A stretch of DNA of 64,000 nt from Nymphaea colorata (lineage: Eukaryota; Streptophyta; Magnoliopsida; Nymphaeales; Nymphaeaceae): NCBI RefSeq assembly GCF_008831285.2, contig NC_045144.1:21653716-21717715 (forward strand), read 5' to 3'. Below are positions 22,940 through 33,960 of this stretch, piece by piece. Position 1 is the first letter of the stretch. Each line of letters begins with the position of its first letter. The translations under genes were made by a program, and so were the position numbers. The notes beneath the pieces were generated by a model. It searched no databases, was not told the origin of the DNA, and saw only the letters and a list, made by a program, of their open reading frames with translations.

Positions 22940-23700
22940 CCTAAATCGCTCCACCGCTATGTCAAGCACTATGAACTTGCGCCTCAGGCGAGCAGTTGCA
23001 AAGGTTGCACAGTCTGCTCTGCTCGACATACAGCAAACTCAAAACTAAACAAACACATAAGAGAGAAGAAAATATACAACCTTGGCTCACCGTATGCCGA
23101 TTGAGAGTCCGACTCAACAGCCTCATGGTAAAGGACGGGATTCTTTCGTCTGACAAAAGCTGAGATTTTCTCATGCTGGTAGCAGAGAGTAAACTTAAGT
23201 AAAGGACGAAAACTGCTTTTGAAGCACTGCAAACCTCCTCTGTTGTTCCTCTGGGTCTACCGGTGCATCTCTGTTTCAACGAGAGCAGAGATTGAGAGGT
23301 TGTCCTCCTCAGGATGGCAGCACAGAAATGTCGAGAACTGAGGAGGAGGTAGCGGCGGCCTAAAGCGCCGGATGAACCCTAATCTGAAAAGGATGGCTCA
23401 AAGTTGCTCTCTGCTAGTCGAACTCTACCTTTGCCACCCTCTGTGCGGTAGAACTAGAATAGAACGACGACCTCACCGTGGCGGTGAAGGAAAACCGGGA
23501 GTGAATGCTTCTTGGCTCCGAACACCTGGCCGTAGATGGGCTCCATCCCCATTGCCAGGCCGGAGATGATGAAGAAGCCGGTGATGTTGGCGAAGCCGAC
23601 GGCGGGCGAAACCCTAGCAAAGGGTTTTCAATGAGAGGCAAGAGAAGCTCTCGAGAGGAGAGAGAAGGAAACCGGTGAAATGAAGGAAAATCAAGCGCAA
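22940..23700 (-). pseudogene. Captured MATE transporter gene fragment, antisense in the retrotransposon
   Basis: On the minus strand, about 23610 down to 23495, the translation contains ANITGFFIISGLAMGMEPIY followed by GQVFGAKK. This matches the conserved GLAMGMEPICGQAFGAK region near the N-terminal third of plant MATE (DTX) efflux carriers, multidrug and metabolite exporters of the vacuole or plasma membrane. The match starts and stops abruptly and breaks after about 40 residues. The surrounding 22940-23700 block is more GC-rich than the rest of the element. It includes an aaaccctttgctagggttt-like leader just upstream of the fragment, and another possible captured exon (about 23232-23090 minus, ending SAYG before a GTGAGC donor). 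I read the block as host DNA picked up by the element. Confidence 0.85.
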
Positions 23701-26540
23701 GGGGTTTTTATACCTGAAGTTTGAAGATTGCAAAATCAGTCCACCATTTCGGCCGTATTTTCAAAAACGCTGTTACTTTTTTAACAAATTAATGCGGAAA
23801 CATGTTTGCTTAAAAGTTTTCAGAAAGAGGCTTGCGAAAGTTAATTTCGGTGTAAACCTAGAATTTTATATGAAATTGCGAAATGGTACCCTCTGAGCTA
23901 TTATAAATTTCTGGAAGAGGGTTTCAGAAAATTGTTTTGCAATTTCGGCGGAGAAAGGAGATTTTATGTAGAATTGCATACAGGCACCACTCAAACTTAT
24001 TAAAATTTTAGAAAAATGGTTCTGAAATTAACTTTGAAAATGAGAAGGAAAACTCGTGGTCTAAAATTTAATGTGAGTTTTGCTTGCTTTAAGTGATACA
24101 TTCGAATATTATTTGTATTATAGTTCTATACTTGTTATAGAATTAATTTAGAAATGACTTCAAGAGTGGGAGCTTGAGACACGAAAACTGAAAAATGATT
24201 GGCAGCATATATGTTTACTTATGCAATTTTGTTATTTTTTGTGTGCAAGACCTAATGGCGGTATAAATCTTGTGTCGTATTTGAATATAGATATTATGTT
24301 GAAACACGTTCATATTGGATTTGAATTTGGATCATCTTTACTTGTTTAAATGCATATCAAGTATAGTGTTGATATTATTGTGTGTGGACCCACATTGGTA
24401 TGATCTGAATCTAAATAATCATTTGGATTTTTGCTTTGGATCTTCTTATTGCTTAAGATCCATATTTGTATTCAATTTGAATCATGATATATTCAGATTT
24501 GAATTTGTTTGGATATTGGTTAAAAATCCATATCCTATTTATGTTAGTTCAAATACATGTTATTATACTTGCTTTACGAAATTCATCGTCATTTTGGGTT
24601 CATGCTGATACCAGATATGACCAAAACTTTGGTTTTATATAATCATTTTAGTTGTTCGATTTGGATCTCACACTAAATGTTGCACTCTTTTGGAGCATGA
24701 TCTGATTTGGCTTGTTCAAGATTTATATCTTGTTTATATTATATCTAAACATATTTTGATGAACGTTGATTTTTAGATCTAATGGTTTTACAAGTTGGAC
24801 ATTTTTTCAATGTGAGTAGCACTAGAGTGCTATCAAATGAATTTATTTAGCTCCTTATGAAAGAATATTCTCAGGATAAAGATTATATTACGCTGTGTTT
24901 ATCCTAGTTAAAAGGAATAATTATATTACTAAATGCTGAACACTCTTAGACATGGTGATATGCATATAGCATTGTGTTGGGTTGGTGATGAATTTAGATC
25001 CAGATTAAGTTGGTTGGATCATTGGCTCCAAATACTTGTACAGACACTAAATACAATATACCATCATGTTTGCCCTGTGGAAGGTAACACTCTCAAAGCA
25101 TGATGAAAGTCTTATTAATGAAATATTTTATTTGAAGATTTGTTCTAGTACATGAAATTTTATTTGCCCTTATCAAAGATGGCTAGCATATATAAATTCA
25201 AATAATTTTAGAGTGCTATTGAACAAGACTTTATTTACTCCATTGCTGAGGTGAACTAGTTTTAAATGTATGTTTATGAGGTGTAATGTAACACTCTTGA
25301 ACTGAAACTCATATGAGTTTGGAATGTCTTTATTTGGAGACTTGTTTTATTTAGGTGATGAATTAGTATGGATTCAGACATGCATCATCTCAAGGTAAAG
25401 AATTTTTTTCTTGTTGCACCTTGTTCAAGAATTGGGGTATTGTTTGATCCAAACATGGTTGTTGAAATCATGTTGTACAATATTTTATTTGGATCATTTG
25501 TGGTTTTAAATTCAGATTAGTTGCATTGTGGATGTTACTGGTTTGATCTGAATCTATATATTTGAATTGATGAATCCACATTGCATAAAGTTCAGCTTAA
25601 GATCTGAACTGATTTGGTTGGATATATGGAAAATACATATCCTATTTGCTTTGGTTCCAATATATGTTATGATGTTTGCTTTTGGATCCGATCATATTGT
25701 GATATTTGTTGTCATTCTGGATCCAAAGATCATTCTAAAGATCTAGTGAATAAAGCTTCAGTTGCTTATTTTATTAATAAAATGAATTTGTTTCAAGCAT
25801 GGTCAAGAGATGTAAGATAACACTCTTGAACCAAAATTCATATGAGAATGTGTTTATTTGAAGCTTTATAGCACTAAAAGTGCTAGTACATGATAACTGG
25901 TTTTTCTTAAAAGAGAGATGAGTTAGCAACAATGTAAATATGGTTGTTGAATCGTATTATATAATATTTCAATGAAGATCATGTGTTTTAAATTCTTGTC
26001 AATGGTATTGTTGATATTAGTAGTTTGGATCTATGCTAATATAATATGAATTCATGTGACTTTTTGGAACTGGATCTATTTATTGCTTGAGATCCGCCTT
26101 ACATACAGTTGTGATTCATATTTGAATTATATATTTGGATATACGGTTAAACATCCATATCCTGTTTCTATTAGATCCAAATATTTTATGTAATTTGTAC
26201 ATTTGTGGATCCAACTATGTTAGCATGCAATTAAGCTAGTTCTTGTTTGAGAATGAATTTGATTTAAATTTTTTGTCATGAGGTGTTAGATAACACTCAT
26301 GGGTATAATGAGATCCACACTAACTAGATCCATATTGATATCTTGAGAGATATACAATGCTTGTTAAGTATATGTCTAGAATTTAAATAACATGTTTGTA
26401 AATGCATATGCATTGAATACCTATATAAGGTAGGGTATATGAAGTTTTATGCATGAGATTGGCATGAGATTGAGGTGTTTAAATAATTATACCAAAGATA
26501 ATGATCCAGTGGAAAATCATATCGATCTACTGAATTATCT
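23701..26540. other. AT-rich retrotransposon interior with internal repeats
   Basis: No ORF with a domain. A passage of about 90 bp recurs three times in degraded form near 24515, 25620 and 26135 (shared words: ggttaaaaatccatatcc, tatgttagttcaaatac), along with many gatttgaatttggatcat-like words. The origin is unclear; it could be decayed coding sequence or spacer. Confidence 0.5.
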
Positions 26541-26556
26541 GATTTAATCAGAAGAT

Positions 26557-26770
26557 CAGTTTGACAATGAACCGACTGAGGAACAGTTTGGCAATGAACC
26601 AATTGCATAACAGTTTGACAATAAACCGACTGTGGATCAATTTGGCAATGAACCAACTGCATAACAGTCTGGCAATGAACCGACTGGGGATCAATTTGGC
26701 AATGAACCAACTGAGCAAGATTCGTCCGAGGATCAGTGTGGTAATGAACCGTCTAGATCAATTTATGGAT
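26557..26770 (+). repeat. 27-bp repeat array encoding QFGNEPT-type nonapeptides
   Basis: Six consecutive 27-bp units (26557-26718) and a seventh degenerate one read, in the plus frame, QF(D/G)NEPT plus two variable residues. Two units contain TAA stops. The composition recalls the variable linker between integrase and reverse transcriptase in copia polyproteins, so it may be the last trace of the pol gene. A further isolated GNEPT occurs near 26942. Confidence 0.7.
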
Positions 26771-28040
26771 CAGTTAGGAAAATAACCAACTGAGTCCAAT
26801 TCTTTATTCTTCAAACATTGATAATAGTCACAAAAGTCAATAGCTTCATGGTTATATTTGAATCATTGTTGCTTGCACAAAAGCTGACTATTCATTTGAT
26901 GATCAAGTTTGATCGATTAAATATTCTAATAAGCGGTCAGGTAATGAACCGACTAAGAATCAGTTTAGTATTAAACGTTCGACTGAAGCTTATTAGTGAT
27001 GTTAATGATCATCTTGTGGAATACATGAATAGAAATATTTGAATTATTTGAATTATTGTTGCATGCATGTATTGTCGAAGCTATGTATTGACCTCGATGA
27101 GTTAAATGAAACTCTTTTTATGAGAGAGTACATTGATGAAAACTATACAAGATGAAAAGTGCTTGTATAATAGACTATAAATTAATTGCTTATTCTGTTA
27201 AATAGTCATAATAAAGATTAGGAGTTGCTAATCAGGTTGATGACTATGTAAATATTTGATAAGTGGGAGCACACTTGAATATGCTCTTTGCTATGTTGGA
27301 AAACTTTATATTGTTTTGTCACATCTTAAAGCATTGCATGAATGCTTTGGAACTCCTGTTGCTAAAGGAGTTAAGTAATTGTGGAAAACAATAAAGGAAA
27401 AGTATATTATGAGCTTTCAATGTATATTAGTTTATGTACTGGACGTGATACAAGCTCTTAATTTGGCTTGTCAGTACACATTAAAGATGTCCAGGTTTGC
27501 CTTGTCTTAGGGCAATTAATTGTTTTTGGATACATGAATGAAACAAAGAAGTATTTATATGTTTGCGAGCATTTTTAGTAAAAGGAATTCCTATTGATAT
27601 ATTTGTTAAGCATGTAGCCCCCATGAGGCTAAGAAAATCCTGGTTTGCCTCTTTGTAAAGTGGTTGGAAAGTATCAAAGTTAATTTCATTGTTGAACAAG
27701 AAATTGTTGAACAAGAAGAGAATATGCAAAGTATGTTTCAAATGCTTACATGATTGCTAGCTTTATTATCAAGAGAATTCTTGATGATCTTTAAGTAAAG
27801 CTTATGGTCTACATAAGACTAAGTTTTAACATGTTACGATGAACATACTTGCGCATGAAGAAAACCTCATAACTAATGTACAATATATTGGATACTTGAA
27901 AGGTTGCGAAGGAAAAATCATTAAATGGAAAACCTTGTTGTAAACCTTGAATAAAGTTTGTGTTACGATGATGAAAAACCATGTAACTAAAGATCAAGAA
28001 AACCCACATATAGTGGATGCAAACTGGCGGTCTCATGGCC

Positions 28041-28050
28041 AAGTGGGAGA
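28041..28050 (+). other. Polypurine tract
   Basis: AAGTGGGAGA directly precedes the 3' LTR, the usual plus-strand primer position and sequence for copia-type elements. Confidence 0.85.
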
Positions 28051-28408
28051 TGTTGGGTAGTGGTAGTGGCCAAGAGCCTTACCCATTCATCTCGTAACTG
28101 CAAGGGGGCCCACTTGCAGTTACAAGCTTTAATGCTCACCTAAAATCTCTCACTCACTGTAACCGCTGCTGAATTTAGGGAAAACCTAAGGGGCTGGCTA
28201 TTTATATCCAGTGAGACTAAGTAATATAATGTTGATTACACAAGAGGAGCCCCTTAGAAGGAAACCCCAAAACTGACATACTCTTCAACTTCCTCCTCTT
28301 CCTCTTGTGTTGTTTTCTACAGGGACGAGTTCTATATGGAACTAAAGCCATTGGTGATCTTACAGGCGACGACTTGCAACTTCCACTGCATTGTAAGTTT
28401 CCTCAACA
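28051..28408 (+). repeat. 3' LTR of the 22203-28408 element
   Basis: 358 bp, TG to CA, followed by the AGATT duplication at 28409-28413. Confidence 0.93.
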
Positions 28409-30235
28409 AGATTTACCTTGGCCCTCCTCGTGTTGTGAAAGATTGTTCGGGCTTGGCTTAACCCACTCTTCTTGTACCAAAGAAACAGTTAAAATAGAAC
28501 TTTTTAAAAATTTTAAACATGTTTGAAAACCATCCAAGCCTTAAGAATAAACTTTTCAAAGTTTTTGCCATGCGGTAAATTTTCAATATATTTACATGTA
28601 ATTTTTTTTCAGCCATGACCGAAGCTGGCCCAGCAACTGCCTACATGAGCCATGCATGTGGCTCTGCCGGGCCTGAGTAGGTTCAGACATGAACACCTCT
28701 GTCGGCGGTGGCCTGCATCAGGTTGGGCCTTATTTGATTGGAGAAAGGGATTAATGTCTGCTCGGTAAGTCATGGCATCGATTCAAATTAGCTGCCATGC
28801 TAGAAATCTAGATCTAGTGGCTGGATTTAAGAAATCTAGATCTAGATTTATGCTAATTTTTCTTAGCATAAGACTTTATCATTTGTTTGCAACTTTGTTG
28901 ATTTCTTAATCAATATTACTTGAGAGTTAGTTGATTTGGGATTTGGAAGAGGCGATCATCCCTATTGCTGCATCAGGTAAGGGAGCATTTCAATTAATGA
29001 TTTGAATGTACCTTTAATTACCATATCTTATGTATCTGATGTTCGTATGTGCAAATTCAAATTTGAATTTGAAATTAAAAATCTGGATCCCACTTTTAAA
29101 TGCATAAATTTATCCCAATCTCACTTTCAAATATGCAACCTAATTCAGACTGCAATATTTTCATATATTAAAACTAAATCCAAATGTGAAATGATATTTT
29201 TGTTGGGCAATAAGTTTATTTTTATGTCTAATATATATCTTTTTTTGATATCTAATCCGAATTCGTATCCAATGACATCCTTAGGTGGATCTCATTCTCC
29301 ACATTGATTTTTAATCCCATTTTCCACATTGATCCTTAAAGGTATACTGAAAAGGGCGCTTCGGTTTAAAAAAAAAAAAATCAGTGAAAGCACGTGAACT
29401 GTCTGCACGCCAATTGTTGAAGTGTGTTAAAAGAACATTTTTTAACATCCATATTGCTTATGCATGGCATGAACCATTTAACAAATGAGCTAAGATGGGA
29501 CTAGGGCTGGGCATCAGCGTGGGCTGGGCTGGCCCAAGGCTCAACAAAAGCAGGGTCAGGCTGGCCCGAAGCCCCAGCCAGCTGCTCAATCTCAACCTGC
29601 TTAATTCTTAGGTGAGTTTGACCATCAACTTTGTACCCATCAGTTATCCAGTTGGACGTCCACCCTTATTTGAAAATCGTTAAGCTTTTATTATTTCAAT
29701 ATCTCAAAAAATCCCCTAAACTAGGGGATGCATTGATAATTAGGATATTGTCTATAACACACTAACTCAAATTAGTGGCTGGTAGGTGGTTGATCACTGG
29801 TTCAAGAGGCATATTTAGACTATGGCCTTTTCAACATCCTTTGCACTAGTAGAGTAGAAAGATTGTACTAGTCAATGTGCATTAAGGGTTTTTATCCAGT
29901 TTTAAACCCCGTGGGGTGATTTGATCATGAGAACAATAATATGTTATGCCATAAAGATTTAGGCAGATTCTTGAGACATTGTTATATACTACTTTATCAA
30001 TTAACCTAATTCTTAAGACATACATATTAGGTAGATTCATGAAACATTGTTATATAGTATTCTATCAATTAACCCGACTATAAATAGATGTTACACTTTC
30101 AACTACCGTCAGTAACTCCCTCCTTCTATATAGATCTCTACGTGTCATGCTTGACCTTATAAATATAGCATAGGGAATATCTCATTCTTCGCTCATCCAA
30201 TCTTCTTACACAGGTTGCACGCAGTTGGCACTTGC

Positions 30236-30823
30236 AATGAAGCAAGATTCCTTTCCATCTTTTTTCTGGGCCTTTTCTTCCTGCTCTCCGTGCCTTTTGC
30301 ACTCAACTTGTTTAAGAAAATAAGAGCATGTTCAGCTGTGTCTTTCTGTACTTCCCCTTTCTCCCAAAACCATTAGCCACCAACAGTAGATCAATGCATC
30401 TCACCCTGTTAACAGGCAAATGCACCACAATTTTCTTGATGTGGCATTGAGAAAGATGTATTAGGCATGGTTGTTTCTTAAGAGGCCGTTTGACAATAGT
30501 GACGTATTGTTATTGTCCTATCGATCCATTAAAAAAAAAGAGAAGATTTATAGAACACTTGTTATAGTGTTATATGAATTTGGCCCATTTTATTGAACAT
30601 GTTTAAGTGAGAGTAACGTTGCTATTGCCAAACAACCTTAACAGAATGAGTTGCGTGTACTACCTTGGTTTGCCACTGCGTAGGGGCCACAAGATGAAGT
30701 GTATCTCTTATTTGGTTGTATAGGCATTACTCTTCCTTATGACTATGGTGTAGAGGTAGATGGATCAGTTGAGAGCATCTCGCTTCCACTCCGTCTCCAA
30801 ACACACACATATGCATGCTCGTT

Positions 30824-30888
<65 letters not shown>

Positions 30889-31105
30889 CAATTTTAATGA
30901 CTTGACTAAACTCTTCCGTACGTGAATATGAATATTTATGGACGCAGATGAAAAGGGTCCGGGACCGGAGGTTGGTGGAATGACCTCTGGATCATTAACT
31001 TACGCCGTCTACTTATTATACTGCCCTCGTTGCTGCTTAAGGTTCTGCTGCTCTGAGGAGGAGTATGTTGAGTTCCTCAAAACTCAGAGTCTTCCCCCGA
31101 ACTGA
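30236..31105 (+). pseudogene. Broken duplicate of the cysteine-rich peptide gene
   Basis: Exon 1 region (about 30236-30322): relative to copy A there are two extra bases after ATGAAG, shifting the signal-peptide frame away from the ATG. The donor GTAAG has become ATAAG, so splicing there should fail. Exon 2 region (30948-31105) has the same 158-bp length and differs from copy A at only 5 sites. Three are silent; one changes Arg to Gly and one changes the first cysteine of the cluster to Tyr. The TATA box persists. It is either a pseudogene with an oddly well kept second exon, or exon 2 has been homogenised by gene conversion or is used in another transcript. Confidence 0.8.
30826..30887. repeat. 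(AT)n microsatellite in the copy B intron
   Basis: About 60 bases of pure AT repeat, 60 bases before the exon 2 acceptor. Copy A has AT/GT repeats at the equivalent place (about 16296-16318). Confidence 0.95.
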
Positions 31106-32060
31106 AGCTTCCTGATCTCTGTTTCCTCGTCTGTATGATAATGATGATCGTAGAGATGGAGCTTGTCAATAAGAAAGCAAGCATGCTTATTGCTTGGCAG
31201 AAGAGCGTGCACGTAAGTCGTGAATTTCCTGGTTCTTCCTGTTAGCAATTAGAACAATATTTACGTCTATGGTCTGTGTACTTGTGCAATGAAATTAAAT
31301 ATATGTTCTGCTTAATGTTTGGTGCTAGTTAAAAATTTAAAGAGGTGAAGCATGATTTTCTTTTCATGTAACTTTAAAACTTTTGCAGACTATAATTCCT
31401 GGACAAAATGAGTTCCTGGTTGGTCTGGCACCCAGTGTTGGTGAAGAACAACCGAAAGTTTTCCTGCGATTCTTGGTCTCCTTAAAATGTCTAAACTTTT
31501 TCAGGTGGGAAAACACATATCATACACTGCCTATGGGATATTACATGATAAAAGTTGTAATTTAATAAGAAAAATTCATATTTTGAGAAATTTACAAAGC
31601 TGCTGAACTTATAAATGCAACAACGTCCCATCTATGGGATATCTCAGGTAGCTACGCATATTTTCTCGAACATGGGGGAGTTATTTGTAATAATGTAAAG
31701 GTAAGTGGCTATATGTAAGTTTTAATTCCTTATCTTCAAGAAATAGTACGGCTTCCATATTTCAGGATTCCCATGTCATAGGAAATATGATTTTCAAAAA
31801 TCCCGAGCATCCATGGATTCAGATGGTATATTTCAAGATTAATAAGCAGTCCACAGCAGGTTATAATGATAAATGCTTTTAAAGATATTGGAAATAAGAC
31901 ATGTCCGTTTTAATGGGAAAATTGGCAAGAAAAGTTTGTCTCAAAAAATGTCTGAAATAAACATTTTTTATAAAACTGCTCCTTTCTAAAAAACAATTAG
32001 AATACCAAGCTTATACTTGAAGCCATAAATTTTGGGCTGACAGGCACCATTTCAAAAATA

Positions 32061-32739
32061 AGCATACCTTAAAACAGTAGTGAAACCCTTTCAGGAATAA
32101 AACTAATAGTACTGACAAAAAATTCTGGTTCTGCCATTACCTTAAAGAGCACAAATATATACATAAGTCTGGTAACTGCCCATACCAGACAATATGCGGA
32201 TCAGCTACTCCTTATACTTAGGTGTGAGACGTCCTCTATAATAAGTATAGTTAATTACGAGAACATATAGCAATGAAGAATTTCCTTCCCATTTAATGGA
32301 ATAGATTAAAAGAATAGAATATGTAGAAAACCAAACAAGCTCAAAGCAAGAACAGAAACACCGCCGTAATGCCACAATGATTAGGCCATTGAGTTTCAAA
32401 AGAGTAAAAGAAGCAAACTAGCTCTCTACTCTCCACTTGGGCAAGAATAGCAGACATTCAACACACCTCGACAAGATTACAATTAATAACAACGACTCTA
32501 TTCAGCAGATCACCCAAGCAATCTCTGCCCCCTCCATCTTTTGGCCGGTGAAAACATTTTTCATTTTTTTCGTCTTCGTCGGCTGCTATATAAAATGGGA
32601 ATTAACAAGAGCAGAAAGGGAAATGGCGGAGAGCGCCATTTATATGGGGCAGAATAAAGAAATGTTTTTCAGGAGATGTATTTTCTACGGAACTGGGAAC
32701 TCATTGGGAAAAAGAAGACTTTCTCGCGAGTGGGTTTTT
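32061..32739. other. Intergenic DNA
   Basis: The ORF at 32437-32742 (101 codons) has no recognisable domain. Nothing else supported. Confidence 0.4.
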
Positions 32740-32875
32740 TAGAGGTTCTTTGGCAAGAATATTTGATGAATTTGGGCAAATTCATGGACACTTAGTTTTA
32801 TTATTTCATGAATCTATTTCAATTTTAAAATAAATTTGTTAAACTAATTACCAAATGACCCGTTGGGTTTTTTTT
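32740..32875. mobile_element. Short MITE-like element
   Basis: It opens aggttctttggcaagaata and closes taccaaatgacccgttggg, whose complement gggtcatttgg is an inverted match. About 136 bp, AT-rich and non-coding. Confidence 0.45.
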
Positions 32876-33689
32876 TAACTAATCCTCTTCTATCTCGTAA
32901 AATCAGTTGCATACAGAGTAACGTCACTACTACAAAAGCAGAAGTTGGCTTCAATGCAGAAAGAAGTAGCTTATACTGCAACGAAAATGCCATGCATTAC
33001 AGAACTTGACCAATTGTGATGCCTAGATGAGGTGCATCACAGTACCATTACCCTTTCCTTGAGGGGTATCATAAGGTAATAAGACAAATTATATGGGTCC
33101 TTGAGGGTAAGTGCTCACACAAGCACAACCATAAACTCTCTTACCTAACTCACCGGTTCATTTAGAAAAAAAAGTAATTTACAAATAACCTCATAAATTT
33201 TCACATATTTATGCATAAGACTTAACATTTGGGAACTTAAAATGGATACTTCAGTTTATAAAATAAGTTACAGGAACGAACTTTATGAATGAAAAGTGTT
33301 AAATATATTTGGAAAGACTATTCTAGAATCACTAACAAATAAGTCGCTGAAAAGGAATAAATTAGTTTCATAAACCTCATTTGTTTAGTCCAACTCCCTA
33401 GAATTTTCATCCATCTTATCTTTCTGTAACTACCAACTCACTTTTGAGTTTGGACCTTTGGTTTGGGTGACCATAACCCACCCTCTAACACTTCCGGCTC
33501 TATCTCAAAAAAGGCTAGGTTCATTAGGACAACTAACTGTTTAACAACCTTTTTTATAGGTCCATCAAGATCTATCACAATCTATATTACATAACTTAAC
33601 TTTTAAGGTGTTTAAATTCACCACCTTTAAGGCATACACATCCCCACATATGAAACCCAAGTCCTAGTGTTGAACTGTGCTTTGGTACC

Positions 33690-33960
33690 ACTATAACGAC
33701 CCGATTCTGATTTTAAGTCAGATTTAAAAAACTTTCTGTAACTTTGAGGCGGATTCCTTCTCATGCGCATGTTGCGTTATCTCTTCAACGATGCGTTTTA
33801 TCTCTTGAGATGCCTGTCTCCTAGAGAGATGTGCCCATGATTTATAAATGTCTCCTGTGTCATTTCGAAACATGACGAGTGGAACGAGAGAGAGTGAGGT
33901 GTTGGTGTCGTGGATGTAAGTTGTAATGAGCGAACCATGCACGTTAGTTTCCGTTTATTT
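33690..33960 (-). repeat. Possible LTR fragment, minus strand
   Basis: On the minus strand, sequence ending cgggtcgttata runs into gtggtaccaaagcac, which resembles an LTR end followed by a primer-binding region. The ORF here is not a gene. No partner LTR was found. Confidence 0.3.

Larger units (their letters stand above)
22203..28408 (+). mobile_element. Non-autonomous LTR retrotransposon (copia-like ends) carrying host-gene DNA
   Basis: A complete element of 6206 bp. Its LTRs lie at 22203-22561 and 28051-28408, each starting TGTTGGGTAG and ending CCTCAACA. The 5-bp target-site duplication AGATT (22198-22202 and 28409-28413) is exact. A primer-binding site TGGTATCAGAGC at 22563-22574 and a polypurine tract AAGTGGGAGA at 28041-28050 set the plus orientation. 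The 5.5-kb interior has no intact gag or pol. It holds a 91-bp tandem duplication, an antisense MATE fragment, a long AT-rich stretch and a short peptide-repeat region. It must have depended on proteins from a relative. LTR differences are scattered and roughly 7-9% by eye. Confidence 0.93.
28537..32060 (+). repeat. Segmental duplication, copy B (copy A at 14085-17920)
   Basis: Direct repeat partner of 14085-17920. It keeps the promoter region, both exon regions, the MITEs and the right-hand flank, with about 550 extra bases at 29170-29720. That extra part starts near a ctagggctgggca word (29502) typical of hAT-derived repeats. Confidence 0.9.

Noticed and set aside
26447-26710. Minus-strand ORF with repeated HCQ units, resembling a zinc-binding repeat protein
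   Set aside because: It is the antisense reading of the 27-bp array. The plus frame fits the element's orientation, and the HCQ spacing is only the repeat period.
22203-28408. Calling this element an autonomous copia retrotransposon
   Set aside because: No gag, integrase, RT or RNase H motif could be found in the 5.5-kb interior.
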